A stretch of DNA of 64,000 nucleotides from Aplidium turbinatum (Eukaryota; Chordata; Ascidiacea; Aplousobranchia; Polyclinidae). A program made the position numbers and the translations under genes. Below are positions 1-11,120 of this stretch, one piece after another. A model generated the notes under the pieces. It was given only the letters and a program-made list of their open reading frames with translations, ran no database searches and had not been told where the DNA came from. The stretch's first letter is position 1. Each line of letters opens with the position of its first letter. Location: contig OU964921.1 of the NCBI GenBank assembly GCA_918807975.1, positions 21,416,498 through 21,480,497 of the forward strand, read 5' to 3'.

Positions 1-2
1 CT

Positions 3-1814
3 CAAGCGGGGGCACGACTGATTTTACAAACTGATGCGAGCGATTTTGCTATTGGGAGTTGTCTTTTTCAAGACATCAACGGTGAGCTACAACCACTTGC
101 TTACCACTCAAAAAAATTCGACTTGTGTCAAACTAAAAAGCCCACCTTTGACAAAGAGTTATTTGCTATATTCGATTCCGTAAAAAAATTCAGGCATTAT
201 TTGGAACTTCGTGACGTCACCATTTTCACCGATCATAAGCCACTTGTTGCACGTTTTCATTCCCAGCATCAATCTCTCATCCCACGCCGAGCTCGTCAGT
301 TATCCTTCATCAGCGAATTTACCAATGACTTACGGCACATCGACGGCAAAAACAACAGCGTTGCAGACACCCTGTCGCGTATAGACATCAATAATGTACA
401 ATACGTACAAGGGTTTGATTATGCTGAGATGGCAAATGCTCAGCGCCACGACGCTGAGATTATCAAGTTGCTCAATAGTAGTGACTCGTCTCTTCAAATA
501 GAAGAGTTTCCGATACATAATTCCAACGTAACCTTACTGTGTGATACTTCAACAATCGCCATTCGCCCTATCGTACCTGTATCATTTCGTGACACTGTTT
601 TTAACCATTTTCATTCATTATCACATGGCGGTAAAGTGTCTACCCTCAAACAACTTCAACAAAAAGTTGTTTGGCCAGGAATGAAGAAGCAAGTTAAAGA
701 ATGGGTCAAATCTTGCCCACAATGTCAGAAAGGTAAGGTATGGCGACATTCTCATCCTGCACCACAAAAGTTCGATCTTCCTACAAATCGCTTTCATAAC
801 ATATCTGTAGACATTGTTGGTCCACTACCTGAGTCAGATCATAATCGCTACTTGTTTACCGTTATAGATCGATATACACGTTATTTCACTGCTTATCCCA
901 TGCCAAATGTCACTGCAGAGACTGTTTGCCATGCATTTTTGAATAGCTGGGTCCAATATTTTGGATCCCCTGTTTCAGTGCTTTCTGACAGAGGCAGCGT
1001 CTTTTTATCTAAGAAGTGGCGAGATCTTATGACAATGTTAAATACCAAGCATCAAACTACGTGTTCTTATCGCCCACAATGCAACGGTTTGGTCGAGCGT
1101 TTTCACCGCGTGCTAAAAGATTCATTGCGTATGAAAAACCACCCAGAAAAGTGGTCAGAAAATTTGCCAATCACGTTACTTTCACTGAGAAACACTGTAA
1201 AGGAAGATTTAGATTGTACCCCCAACGATATGCTATTTGGACAAACCACACGTTTACCAAATGAATTTTCCGCTATTTTTCAAAGTGCTGACATTAATCC
1301 CACTGAATTGGCTTCCAGACTTGCACACCATTTTTACAGTTTGTCTCCAACACAGACTAGACAACAACCCACTTCCATGCCCTACGTTGACCCCCTGTTG
1401 GCGACTGTCCACAAAGTTTTAATTAAATCCGAACAAAGACGCCCTTTAGATCTAAGATATGATGGCCCATATCAAGTGATTGAACGTCGTTCTAATCACT
1501 TCCTAATCCAACGTGGAGATAAAACAGACACGGTCTCTATTCATCGTCTCAAACCGTTTGTAGAGCAATCGATCAAGCAAGCACAAACAGAGTCAGCACT
1601 ATTATCGCCTGAAATGATGTCACACGCTGTGAACAACAGTGATGGACCGTCGAACCCCGGAAATGTAGCTAAACAACAACCTCATCAATCAGTGACGTCA
1701 TCGGCCCAAGAGTCCCCCATCAGAGAGTCTCATCAACCAGTGGAATTTCTCCCATTTGTGTCGAAATCGGGTCGAACAGTGAACCGCCCGCAACGTTTAA
1801 TTACCGTTGTTTAA
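3..1814 (+). CDS. Ty3/gypsy retrotransposon pol, 3' part (RNase H and integrase)
   Basis: Fossil LTR-retrotransposon gene. The frame is open from the window edge to a stop at 1812-1814, so the gag, protease and reverse transcriptase parts lie outside the window. RNase H comes first: TDASD near base 30, a KELFA glutamate, TDHKP, and a VADTLSR end near 370. The integrase follows: HHCC zinc finger (H-x3-H near 610, CPQC near 715), then the D,D-E core (VDIVGPLP near 810, LSDRGS near 980, NGLVERFHR near 1085) and a C-terminal GPY module near 1460 (DGPYQVI). No chromodomain is visible. The domain order RNase H then integrase and the GPY module place it in Ty3/gypsy. The part in the window looks whole; whether the full element is intact cannot be judged here. 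The uninterrupted frame suggests a fairly young copy. Confidence 0.93.
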   Translation, partial: QAGARLILQTDASDFAIGSCLFQDINGELQPLAYHSKKFDLCQTKKPTFDKELFAIFDSVKKFRHYLELRDVTIFTDHKPLVARFHSQHQSLIPRRARQLSFISEFTNDLRHIDGKNNSVADTLSRIDINNVQYVQGFDYAEMANAQRHDAEIIKLLNSSDSSLQIEEFPIHNSNVTLLCDTSTIAIRPIVPVSFRDTVFNHFHSLSHGGKVSTLKQLQQKVVWPGMKKQVKEWVKSCPQCQKGKVWRHSHPAPQKFDLPTNRFHNISVDIVGPLPESDHNRYLFTVIDRYTRYFTAYPMPNVTAETVCHAFLNSWVQYFGSPVSVLSDRGSVFLSKKWRDLMTMLNTKHQTTCSYRPQCNGLVERFHRVLKDSLRMKNHPEKWSENLPITLLSLRNTVKEDLDCTPNDMLFGQTTRLPNEFSAIFQSADINPTELASRLAHHFYSLSPTQTRQQPTSMPYVDPLLATVHKVLIKSEQRRPLDLRYDGPYQVIERRSNHFLIQRGDKTDTVSIHRLKPFVEQSIKQAQTESALLSPEMMSHAVNNSDGPSNPGNVAKQQPHQSVTSSAQESPIRESHQPVEFLPFVSKSGRTVNRPQRLITVV

Positions 1815-3300
1815 CATATCATATGTCTATCGTGGCAGCTCATGCTGCAAAACCTTGCGTTTACGTTGTTATACTGTATTTTTTGTGTCTTTTTAACAGC
1901 GCCAAGCTGTTGTGTTAAGACGAATGGTCGTAAGGATTGTCCACTCCAACATTCGTCCATTTGTTTATTTTACAGTCTGCAGTAATCGCAGAATTAGGTT
2001 ATTTTTGTTTGTTCTAAATACATGTGACTGTTTAATCAACCATGCAGTTCCTTGCAGGAAAGTTGCAGCTTCTTCCAGTATAGCCATTTCAAGTACTTTG
2101 GAATGAGGTGCACCTCAGCCACTTTGGCAGCTCTTCGATGTCTGGCTATATAAGATGGCCAACCTGCTTTTCAAAAGCTCTTGCCTATACACTGTAGGTT
2201 ATATAGCTTCATCGCAGGAAAAATGCAAATATTGCATTAATACGCAATCGTTGTCTTTTTCTCCACTGTCTGCATCTTTTCCAAGGCAGATCCAGTGGTT
2301 GTCTATTTCAACCTTTCTCTCTTTATAGGTTGTCTGCTAAGCGTTTTTGTTTATTGTGTATGGTTGAATATGACTGCGAGTGGCATGCAAATGCGCGCAT
2401 CTAACGGTTGGCATGGCATGTTACTAACCTATTTAACCTATGTTGGGCAAGCATGCATATGCCCACGAAACATTAGTTTACATACTGTATGAAACAACCG
2501 CATGGTTTTGAATCATGTAGCCTACTGCACCTTTTTTATTTCTGTGTTTTGTTTGCAGTTGCTGAACGACTGTTCAAACTTATGCACATTTACGATTTTG
2601 TGAATGGTATTTAGACCTGTCGATGACTATGTTCTTTTGTTTTAATTAGTTTTGTTCGCCTTTCAAATCGTATCTTTACATGTTGTACAGGTCGACTTAT
2701 AAACCAAGTCGCTCAATATTTTAAAGTTGAACTTGTAATCAATTTGCTTTGCCTTTTTCAGAAATCTTACACCACATTCATTCATGAACACCAGAAGGAC
2801 GTGATTATGCGTACTGCCGCCTGAAACGAAAAAATGCTCCAGAGCCACCTGCACTCGACTCTCTAGCGCCTCTCAAGGAATACAAAAAGCCAAATGCCAA
2901 CAATTAAATGCTACGACGACCTCAATGATCTCCAACTGCGATGATCTCTAGTAAACAAAAAGGAGACAAGGCTGCTGCTGCATTTGCATCAACTCAATCG
3001 GCATGGTCTGCTTTTCAACAGAAAAAGCCAGACAAACAATGAATGCCTGCTACGGTTTTCAACGGCGCTTACAAAACAATTAATGTTTCTACGCGGTGGA
3101 CTCTTCAACACAGCACAAACTCAGACTTCCTTTGCGGAAGGCGGTGGAACCACGCAGGATCACTTCGCGACACGATATCACAAACACAACACCACATTAT
3201 TATCATAAACACTAAACATACCTATTTCATACTATGTCTGTTACAATTGTGTTAACGTTTTTAACTCCTTAAATTTGAACTAAACTTGGTACCCTTGGTT
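1815..3300 (+). other. DNA downstream of the gypsy pol gene, probably holding its 3' LTR
   Basis: No convincing gene. It directly follows the integrase stop, so the 3' untranslated part and 3' LTR of the Ty3/gypsy element are expected here. A TATA-like TATATAAG lies at 2147-2154 after a block beginning near 1912 (TGTTAAGACGAATGG), which would suit an LTR promoter. With the 5' LTR outside the window the LTR borders cannot be fixed. Confidence 0.4.
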
Positions 3301-3863
3301 CCAATTTAGCCCAAATTTGGGGGGGCCTCTGTAGCGATCCATTATTTCATCGTATAAGTTTTCCTGCCTTTTACTAAAGTTTCTGTAATTTTCCATGCAA
3401 CTGCTCCCAAAGAAAATAGAAAAAAGGGCGCACACAATAAAATGGTTTGTTCGTCCTTTGACGAGAGCTCTATCACATCAAACCAGCTCAATTAGACAAA
3501 GAGCTCTATCAAATCGGATCAGCTTGATCACATCAAACCAGCCCAGTTAGACCAGTTCAGCTCTCAGAAAACATTAAATTGTTTGTTTACTTAAAATGTA
3601 ATAACTCGTGATAATGTTTTACTGTTCTGCAATTTCACTATTCTGTAATGTTTAAATTCAAATTGTGTTATAGACCTACAACATTATATGAACACCTTCT
3701 GATAACTTAAAATTATAATTCGAATAACAATAATTGTGTGGAAATTATTTCATGGAGTCAGATAGCCAAATTAGATAATGGAGCCAAACTAGCTAAATTA
3801 GATAAATAGAAATTTCATCAGGCAGTTAGACAGCCTTACTATTAATTCTTATCAACAACACTT
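3301..3863. other. AT-rich noncoding stretch with a short direct repeat
   Basis: No gene seen. A 26-base sequence beginning ATCACATCAAACCAGC occurs at 3472-3497 and again, with two changes, at 3527-3552. The rest is AT-rich with no recognisable feature. Confidence 0.4.
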
Positions 3864-4587
3864 TTATAAGTTACGTAAAATAAATGTTACCACAGCATCA
3901 CTTCGATAGGCAACAGAAACAGTTGTTTCGTTTAGATCTGGGTTATTCTGTTGATCAACATCACAAAACTTTTGCGCACCTAACGTTGAGGAGATATGTT
4001 GAGATGTCACGCCTTTTGCTATGTCTTTTTGTTTAGAAGAAACATATAATAGTTTTACCGATTCCCTAAAAGAAGAATCACGACACCATCTAGATGTAAT
4101 TGTTCTCACTTCAGAGCGAAAAAAGGAAGCAGGCCAATGATTTTCTTTAGCATTGCTGCGACACGTGAAGCAGTAAGGTATAGTCATCGCGAGGGAAGTC
4201 GTCTATATGCTTGCCTATGAAATTTGCTAATTTAACAGCTAACTGAGAGGGCACAGTTTGTGATATCGAAGCATAATTTGTTTTAAAATGATCTATTAAG
4301 TTTTTATTTTTTCGACAAAAGGTCAACAAATATTTCTCTCGTTTAGAAGCAGCACACTTGGCACGAAAACTCGAAGACGTTAAAAACTCTGCACGGTTTG
4401 ATTTGTTGCTCAGGGAATGCAAATTATTTTTCGCTAAATACCTACCAATTTCATTTGCTGTTTGACTTACAAAGTCATCAGAAGCACCTCTAAAGTTCAT
4501 TGACAACATTTTGCTGTTACGTTTCGGGAAGGTGCTCTCTTGGCAAACTAAATCAAAATGAAATAACGTTAAAGTGGAGAAAACCAA
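3864..4587 (-). pseudogene. Unrecognised protein-coding relic, two overlapping frames
   Basis: On the minus strand a 146-codon frame (4587 to 4147) is followed by an overlapping 107-codon frame (4187 to 3864). Both have protein-like composition: KREKYLLTFCRKNKNLIDHF and VKLANFIGKHIDDFPRDDY in the first, SEVRTITSRWCRDSSFRESV in the second. The simplest reading is one gene with a frameshift near 4150-4190; an intron is also possible. I do not recognise the family. It lies just downstream, on the same strand, of the 42-bp repeat array, whose minus-strand frame runs up to it. It could be part of a TE next to the satellite or a decayed host gene. Confidence 0.35.
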
Positions 4588-4603
4588 TTTTGTGAAACAA
4601 AGC

Positions 4604-4930
4604 TCCGAGTAGGATTACAACTGGCACCACTCGTCCATGTACCAGACCTCACAACACCAGGACCGGCACTACTCGTCCTTGTAGCAGACTTTACAATACC
4701 AGAACAGACACCACTCGTCCTTGTAGTAGACCTCACAACACCAGGACCAGCACCACTCGACCCTGTATCAGACTTCATAGCACCAGAACAGGCAGAACTT
4801 GCACCGGAAGCAGAAATCAGAGCACCAGAACAGGCACCACTCGTCCTTGTAGCAAACCTCACAATACCAGAACAGACACCACACGACCTTGTAGTAGACC
4901 TCACAACAACAGGACCAGACTTCATAGCAC
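4604..4930 (-). repeat. 42-bp minisatellite, open on the minus strand
   Basis: About seven to eight imperfect 42-bp units, each carrying the plus-strand phrase ACCACTCGTCCTTGTAGCAG or a variant. Because 42 is a multiple of three, the minus strand stays open for 118 codons (4925-4569) and would encode a 14-residue repeat such as SGVCSGIVKSATRT or SGAGPGVVRSTTRT. Length and frame are kept across units, but no domain is recognised, and open frames arise easily in such arrays. It abuts the 204-bp satellite at 4939. Confidence 0.6.
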
Positions 4931-4938
4931 CAAAATAT

Positions 4939-7153
4939 CTATTTATTTTTAAATACGTAAGATATTTACCCCATTTTTAAACAATTCTGCTTGCGTTTCC
5001 TTCGTCTGCCGCACCACGAGACTGACACCCCTGGAAAAGAAATTTAATTCTGAACACGATTCAAAAATAAAATTCCGAAAAATATTTCGGAAAAGTATTT
5101 TTTATAGACGCTTAATGGAAGGCGTCTATAAACGTTAAAATCTCTATTTATTTTTAAATATGTAAGATATTTACCCCATTTTTATACTATTCTGCTCGCG
5201 TTTCCTTCGTCTGCCGCACCACGAGAGTGACATCCCTGGAAAGGAAATTTAATTTTGAACACGATTCAAAAATAAAATTCCGAAAAATATTTCGGGAAAG
5301 TATTGTTATAGACACTTGAATGAAGGCGTCTATAAACGTTAAAATCTCTATTTATTTTTAAATATGTAAGATATTTACCCCATTTTTAAACCATTCTGCT
5401 CGCGTTTCCTTTGTCTGCCGCACCACGAGAGTGACACCCCTGGAAATAAAATTTAATTCTGAACACGATTCAAAAATAAAATTCCGAAAAATATTTTGGA
5501 AAAGTGGTTTATAGACGCTTAATTGAAGGCGTCTATAAACGTTGAAATCTCTATTTATTTTTAAATACGTAAGATATTTACCCCATTTTTAAACCATTCT
5601 GCTTGCGTTTCCTTCGTCTGCCGCACCACGAGAGTGACACCCCTGGAAAGGAAATTTAATTCTGAACATGATTCAAAAATAAAATTGCGAAAAATATTTC
5701 GGGAAAGTATTTTTATAGACGCTTGATTGAAGGCGTCTATAAACGTTAAAATTTCTATTTATTTTTAAATATGTAAGATATTTATCCCATTTTTAAACCA
5801 TTCTGCTCGCGTTTCCTTCGTCTGCCGCACCACGAGAGTGACACCCCTGGAAAGGAAATTTAATTTTGAACACGATTCAATAATAAAATTCCGAAAAATA
5901 TTTCGGGAAAGTATTTTTATAAACGCTTAATTGAAGGCGTCTATAAACGTTAAAATTTCTATTTATTTTTAAATACGTAAGGTATTTACCCCATTTTTAA
6001 ACCATTCTGCTCGTATTTTCTTCATCTGCCGCACCACGAGAGTGACACCCCTGGAAAGGAAATTTAATTTGAACACGATTCAAAAATAAAATTCCGAAAA
6101 ATATTTCGGGAAAGTATTTTTATAGACGCTTAATTGAAGGCGTCTATAAACGTTAAAATGTATATTTATTTTTAAATACGTAAGATATTTACACCATTTT
6201 TAAACCATTCTGCTCGCGTTTCCTTCGTCTGCCGCACCACGAGAGTGACACCCTTGGAAAGGAAATTTAATTCTGAACACGATTCAAAAATGAAATTCCG
6301 AAAAAAATTTCGGGAAAGTATTTTTATAAACGCTTAATTGAAGGCGTCTATAAACGTTGAAATCTCTATTTATTTTTAAATACATAAGATATTTATCCCA
6401 TTTTTAAACCATTCTGTTTGCGTTTCCTTCGTCTGCCGCACCACGAGAGTGACACCCCTGGAAAGGAAATTTAATTCTGAACACGATTCAAAAATAAAAT
6501 TGCAAAAAATATTTCGGGAAAGTATTTTCATAGACGCTTGATTGAAGGCGTCCATAAACGTTGAAATCTCTATTTTTTTTTAAATAGGCTACGTAAGATA
6601 TTTACCCCATTTTTAAACCATTCTGCTCGCGTTTCCTTCGTCTGCTGCACCACGAGAGTGACACCCCTGGAAAGGAAATTTAATTCTGAACACGATTCAA
6701 AAATAAAATTCCGAAAAATATTTCGGGAAAGTATTTTTATAAACGCTTAATTGAAGTCGTCTATAAACGTTGAAATCTCTATTTATTTTTAAATACGTAA
6801 GATATTTACCCCATTTTTAAACCATTCTGCTCGCGTTTCCTTTGTTTGCCGCACCACGAGAGTGACACCCCTGGAAAGGAAATTTAATTCTGAACACGAT
6901 TCAAAAATAAAATTCCGCAAAATATTTCGGGAAAGTATTTTTATAAACGCTTAATTGAAGGCGTCTATAAACGTTAAAATCTCTATTTATTTTTAAATAC
7001 GTAAGGTATTTACCCCATTTTTAAACCATTCTGCTCGCGTTTCCTTCGTCTGCCGCACCACGAGAGTAACACCCCTGGAAAGGAAATTTAATTCTGAACA
7101 CGATTCAAAAATAAAATTCCGAAAAATATTTCGGGAAAGTATTTTTATAGACA
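4939..7153. repeat. 204-bp satellite, eleven head-to-tail units
   Basis: Unit starts (TCTATTTATTTTTAAATA) fall at 4939, 5143, 5346, 5550, 5754, 5958, 6161, 6365, 6569, 6778 and 6982. Spacing is 203-204 bp except for one 209-bp unit with a small insertion near 6584. The last unit stops at about 171 bp, near 7153. Units differ by only a few bases, so the array is recently homogenised. Each complete unit carries a hairpin TATAGACGC / GCGTCTATA with a spacer of about 10 bases and a second imperfect palindrome CCGAAA-AATA-TTTCGG. No open frame or hammerhead core is visible. Confidence 0.95.
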
Positions 7154-8524
7154 ATTTTGTGATGGTTACTTTTCTTGCCACATCACATACAGCAGTCTTA
7201 ATATGCGATTTTATGTTTTACTTTTCGCAATTGCACTTGCTTTATCTTTGACAAGTCGAGTTTTTTATTTAAATTTCTGTGTTCACTGTTCATTTTCCTA
7301 TGGAAAAAATATAACATTTGCTTTAATATGGTAACGAGAAGTGATTTTATCAGCTTCCGAGTGTTGCTACTTTCATCGCATTGTTTATCGCGCAAATTTT
7401 GACGGATCATTTTTTTAGGCGGATCGCGCAGAATTATTCTGCCAGAATGACGGTAGTCCGGCAGAGGGGGGCAGGCGGGGCAGCTGCCCCCCAATGTTTT
7501 GGGCATCATCTTTTTAATTTTTTTTTATATTGTTACATGTTGTTATGTTTTTTTTAATATTTGGATCCCAACCTGAAGTCAACTCAAGTTGCAAGGAGGA
7601 GGGGGGTTGGGGTAAAAGCTTTCTCTTTTATTTTAAACTTGCTCTTCTCGCTGCTGTTATTATTACGATTTTGTGAGGACTTCTAGTCTATTCACATACT
7701 TCGCCTGCTGCCTGTCATGTAACAATTGTTACCGGCTGTTCAGCAGATTGTCTCTTGCTTGGTTCTTGAGTGGTGGCAGTGCATACAGCAGTGGGTCATT
7801 CAATGTTTCAAGGATATTCAATTCAATTTATTTTTCTTTGTCAGAATACAAAAGAAATGATATTGTGAAAAAGAAATAACTTACAGTAACAAAACCAACA
7901 AAAGGTGGCAAAACCATAATGGTTTAAAACGTGCATAAAAGGATCTAATATTGCGGTATATGCATCGATAAATATAGTCAAGCACGGCCACCAAACCTGA
8001 TACATTAAAACAAGTAGATGAATAAGTTAAGAATCAGTCGCCTCCTCGTTCCTAAAACAACTGGAGCGTCAATTCTTAAAGCAATGAGAACACGACTGCA
8101 CCCAACAACATCACAAAAACAAACTAATACACCCACACATAATTATTGTAATTACATAAGGGACTATCAAAACAAGGAAAATTCTTTTCTCATTTTTTTA
8201 TTTCTGAAGATATTGCGTTGCTTATTGCCTTGAAATTGGAAGACTTGCGTCGCCGCGAGCAAGATTGTGCATTTTTACATCGATTCAACGCCTTACAACG
8301 TTGAATCGATGTAAAATCAGCAGATTTAGCTGGCTGGGGTTGGCGTTTTAATTAATTACTTTTACTTCCAGTGAAGCTTGTTTTTACGTCTAATAAACGT
8401 AGAAACATGTTGACTTTAACTGTTTGTTCCGTCATACTGCATTTTTGGTATCTTGTTAAGAAATATAAAAATTGTTCTCTAATGTTGTGTTTTAATTAAA
8501 TAAAACACAAAAATAAATAAAAAA
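7154..8524. other. Noncoding stretch with GC-rich and AT-rich palindromes
   Basis: No gene. It holds a GC-rich self-complementary stretch near 7476-7491 (GGGGCAGCTGCCCCCC), like that near 10308, probably the end of a TE family. A segment from about 7815 (CAATTTATTTTTCTTTGTC) recurs near 60046. A perfect 18-bp palindrome lies at 8274-8317 and is listed separately. Confidence 0.45.
8274..8317. repeat. Short palindromic module, copy with 18-bp arms
   Basis: Arms TTTTACATCGATTCAACG and CGTTGAATCGATGTAAAA flank a spacer of a few bases. The same module (ACGTTGAATCAATGTAAAAA followed by a TGACNGATTTTGCTG-like tail) recurs near 8734, 10412, 12300, 17379, 19010, 19560-19630, 20200 and 20990. Confidence 0.8.
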
Positions 8525-9937
8525 TATTCAAACTAAAAGATGATAGAAAAGTAATTTTGTTTCTTTAAGAAAATGGAAAACTACGCATTTGGCCACAACA
8601 ACAGTCACGCGGTGAATGCGTGGTAACCACGTGCTGCTTTGAAATTAGGAGCCAGACAGTGATACAAAATGGCCGCTCGGTCTGCTGTGTTTGTGTATAG
8701 TCATTTTTTACGTTGCTTCAAGGCTTGCTGACGTTGAATCAATGTAAAAAACGAGTGATTTACTGTCCGGTGCAGCAAAAGCGCGCTTAACTGAGAATCT
8801 CGGCTTGGACAGTTACAGCTCAGAATTAAAAGTTTACTGGTGTTATTAAGATGTTAAAGTTTTAGACAACAATAATTATAGCAAAAATTTGTTGTAAATC
8901 AACCGGAAACAGTGATGCCGGCGGCTCCACGGTGGGTGCAGCTTAATGCGAAGTATAGTGATACAATTCGCTTTCCCACTCCGGAGGATAAAAATGTGAA
9001 AGAAAACAAAAACAGTTTAGTATGGTATTCAGCGTTAAGATAAACTACGGATTACGGAAGGTATAACTTCATAATTTTCAGACTATCTAAATCTTCCTAC
9101 AATATCACATTGTTTGTGCCACGTTCACTGCTCAAGCATTAGCAAGGAAAACAAATTATTTCCTTTGTTTCGAGCATTTAAAGAGAGTGTCCCCACTGAT
9201 TGATAACCCCTGTTGATAATTTGTGCCATAAACAGCCATAATTTTTATCTGCTATTTTGATAATGATATGATAATTTGTGCCATAAACAGAGTTTTTTAG
9301 GCAACTGACTGATTTGTTTTGATGCTAAAGCAGCTGCGTAATGCCCATTGTGTTATAATTTGTGATCGCCGCTTTGTTTAGTCCTTTATTTGTTGTGCGT
9401 CAGCAAAATCTTACATTTTTTCGACTCTGTGTTTCTTAACGTTGAATCAACGTAGTTAGAAGTTTGCGCTGGCAAAGGCAGCCTGTACCTTTTTGTGTAT
9501 GAGGAATTATTTCTCTTCTCTTTTCGTACTACAAATGACGTCTGTGCTTGTCATGTAAAGCTTGAACGGTAGTGTACTCAACATTGATAAATTTCCCTTT
9601 CCCGATTTTGCCTGGTGGTACACTGCAAGGGCACAAAGCTGTTATAATGCAGCCTAACTGCGCATTCGATTGCGCGGTGCGCTTTAGCTCAACGCGCATT
9701 CGTAATTAAGCGATTATTGCGCAAGCAATGCCGAAAATTCACTCGAGAACAAACAAAAGGCGCACTTGACCTACTTCTTTGTAATATTGATCTACAAGTA
9801 GCAACTAGCAAGGCACTTAAAAAGTTAAAACTGGCTTTAGGGGTGTTCAATTTCGATTTTCGATTCGATTGCGATTAAGGTGATATTCCAAAATCGTTTT
9901 TCGTATCGGACATATTCGAAATTATAGCAGCCCTTTC
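8525..9937 (+). repeat. Left arm of a 1.41-kb inverted duplication
   Basis: This 1413-bp arm is the near-identical reverse complement of 11121-12532. The outer match begins at TATTCAAACTAAAAG (8525) and pairs with the sequence ending at 12532. The inner match ends inside a hAT MITE near 9937. I noticed only single-base or one-base-indel differences, for example six versus five T's near 8706. No gene lies in it, and there is no TSD at the outer ends, so it looks like a segmental inverted duplication rather than a transposon. Confidence 0.92.
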
Positions 9938-10022
9938 TCGAAATTTTGAATATTTTGAAATTTTGAAAATCGAAAACAAATTGAATTTCGAATATTCAAA
10001 TAATCGAAATTGAACACCCCTA
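9838..10022. mobile_element. hAT MITE with 8-bp TSD
   Basis: 185 bp, with TIRs TAGGGGTGTTCAATTTCGAT at the left and the reverse complement at the right. It is flanked by the 8-bp direct repeat ACTGGCTT (9830-9837 and 10023-10030). TAGGG ends and 8-bp TSDs are hAT hallmarks. The whole element is nearly self-complementary and has no coding capacity. The inverted duplication ends within it. Confidence 0.9.
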
Positions 10023-10400
10023 ACTGGCTTGTTGTCTGTTGTAAAGAGTTTCAACGTTTCTGAAGTAACCTTAAAATTAACACAATACATATTTTGAAAC
10101 AGCAAATGTGTACGGATTCTTAGTATTGCCTTCAATGTCTCATTACCAATCAAGTTTCTACTTTTCTACTACAATTTTTCACAATTGGTGCCAAAGAAAA
10201 GACCCTTTTCACCAATGCCTTGCTGACTGGAGTAGTAAGTACGATGGACAGTGTTATCGTGCAATTCATTGAAACTATGTTGGATGCATAGCCGTATAAG
10301 CCAGGGGGGCAGCTGCCCCCCCCCCTGTTGCTTCACAACGTCGCGAATTCGGGCAAAATCTTGCAATTATTAGGGCAAAAATTGCTATATAGCAATTTCA

Positions 10401-10846
10401 ACGTCTGCAGACGTTAAATCAATGTAAAAATGACAGATTTTGTTGTCTGGTGTGGGATTGTAGCATCGTAACTCGTTCATAGTGATTATTTATCGCGAAG
10501 CTGTTGCGGTTTGCATTCAAAAAGTGTTTTCCTGCTGCCGATCGCTAGTTCATCTATTGTTTTATGTATCAATATTAAATACAGCATAAAAAGTTGCCTC
10601 CACACAGAAATATGCGTGGGGGCCTGGCACCCACGCAGGCCCGTAGCCAGCCGGAGGCCAGGGGGGCCTCGTCCGGCCTGAAAAAAATTTTGCCCCCCCT
10701 TGGCAAAATCTCAACATTCTCAAGCAACAGCTACAATTATAATGATTTTGCCCATTTAAATTTTTTCGGCCCCCCCTCTAAAAAAAAGTTGCCCCCTTGC
10801 TCTGCGGTCTGGTTGCGGCCCTGCCCCCACGGCTTAGGTGCCTATG
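10401..10846 (-). mobile_element. Truncated copy of the hAT family seen at 19351-20610
   Basis: The sequence matches the reverse complement of about 19365-19625 nearly base for base, including TGTTTTCCTGCTGCCGATCG and TTTTATGTATCAAT, and it ends GGCTTAGGTGCCTATG at 10846, the family's terminus. The other end is missing. It is interrupted at 10636-10823 by a smaller hAT MITE. Confidence 0.8.
10636..10823. mobile_element. Small hAT-like MITE
   Basis: 188 bp with imperfect TIRs CAGGCCCGTAGCCAG and, on the other strand, CAGGGCCGCAACCAG. It is flanked by CACCCACG (10628-10635) and CCCCCACG (10824-10831), an 8-bp TSD with one change. Noncoding and GC-rich at the ends. Confidence 0.75.
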
Positions 10847-11120
10847 GATTCGGTGAAAAATGGATAAAACTGCGACAGAGCTCAGCCTGCACTTTCTGCT
10901 ATTGCACAACCTAGCTATCTTCATTCTTGAGAGAAATTTGTGAAATTTGGCATTAAAAATGCCAACCTGGCATCCCTGGTGCAGGACTGGCCGTTGGACC
11001 CGCGAGAACCTGTGATAGTCACGTGATCGACGATGCGCATGCGTCGAAGTTTTTTTTCGCTTGCAAAATGCGACAAGACAGATTTCGTGCCACTCGCGTT
11101 ACTTTCAACCGCTTTCAGCC

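Larger units (their letters stand above)
9938..11120. other. Spacer of the inverted duplication, filled with TE pieces
   Basis: A 1183-bp spacer between the two arms. It holds the rest of the MITE, a GC-rich TE end near 10302-10325, a partial hAT-family copy (10401-10846) with a nested MITE, and the end of another element near 10960-10977 (GCCAACCTGGCATCCCTG). No gene. Confidence 0.6.

Noticed and set aside
1912-2500. Exact borders for a 3' LTR of the gypsy element
   Set aside because: Without the 5' LTR in the window there is nothing to compare with; only a TATA-like site supports it.
4939-7153. Hammerhead ribozyme inside the satellite unit
   Set aside because: No CTGANGA core with a following stem and GAA was found in either strand of the unit by eye.
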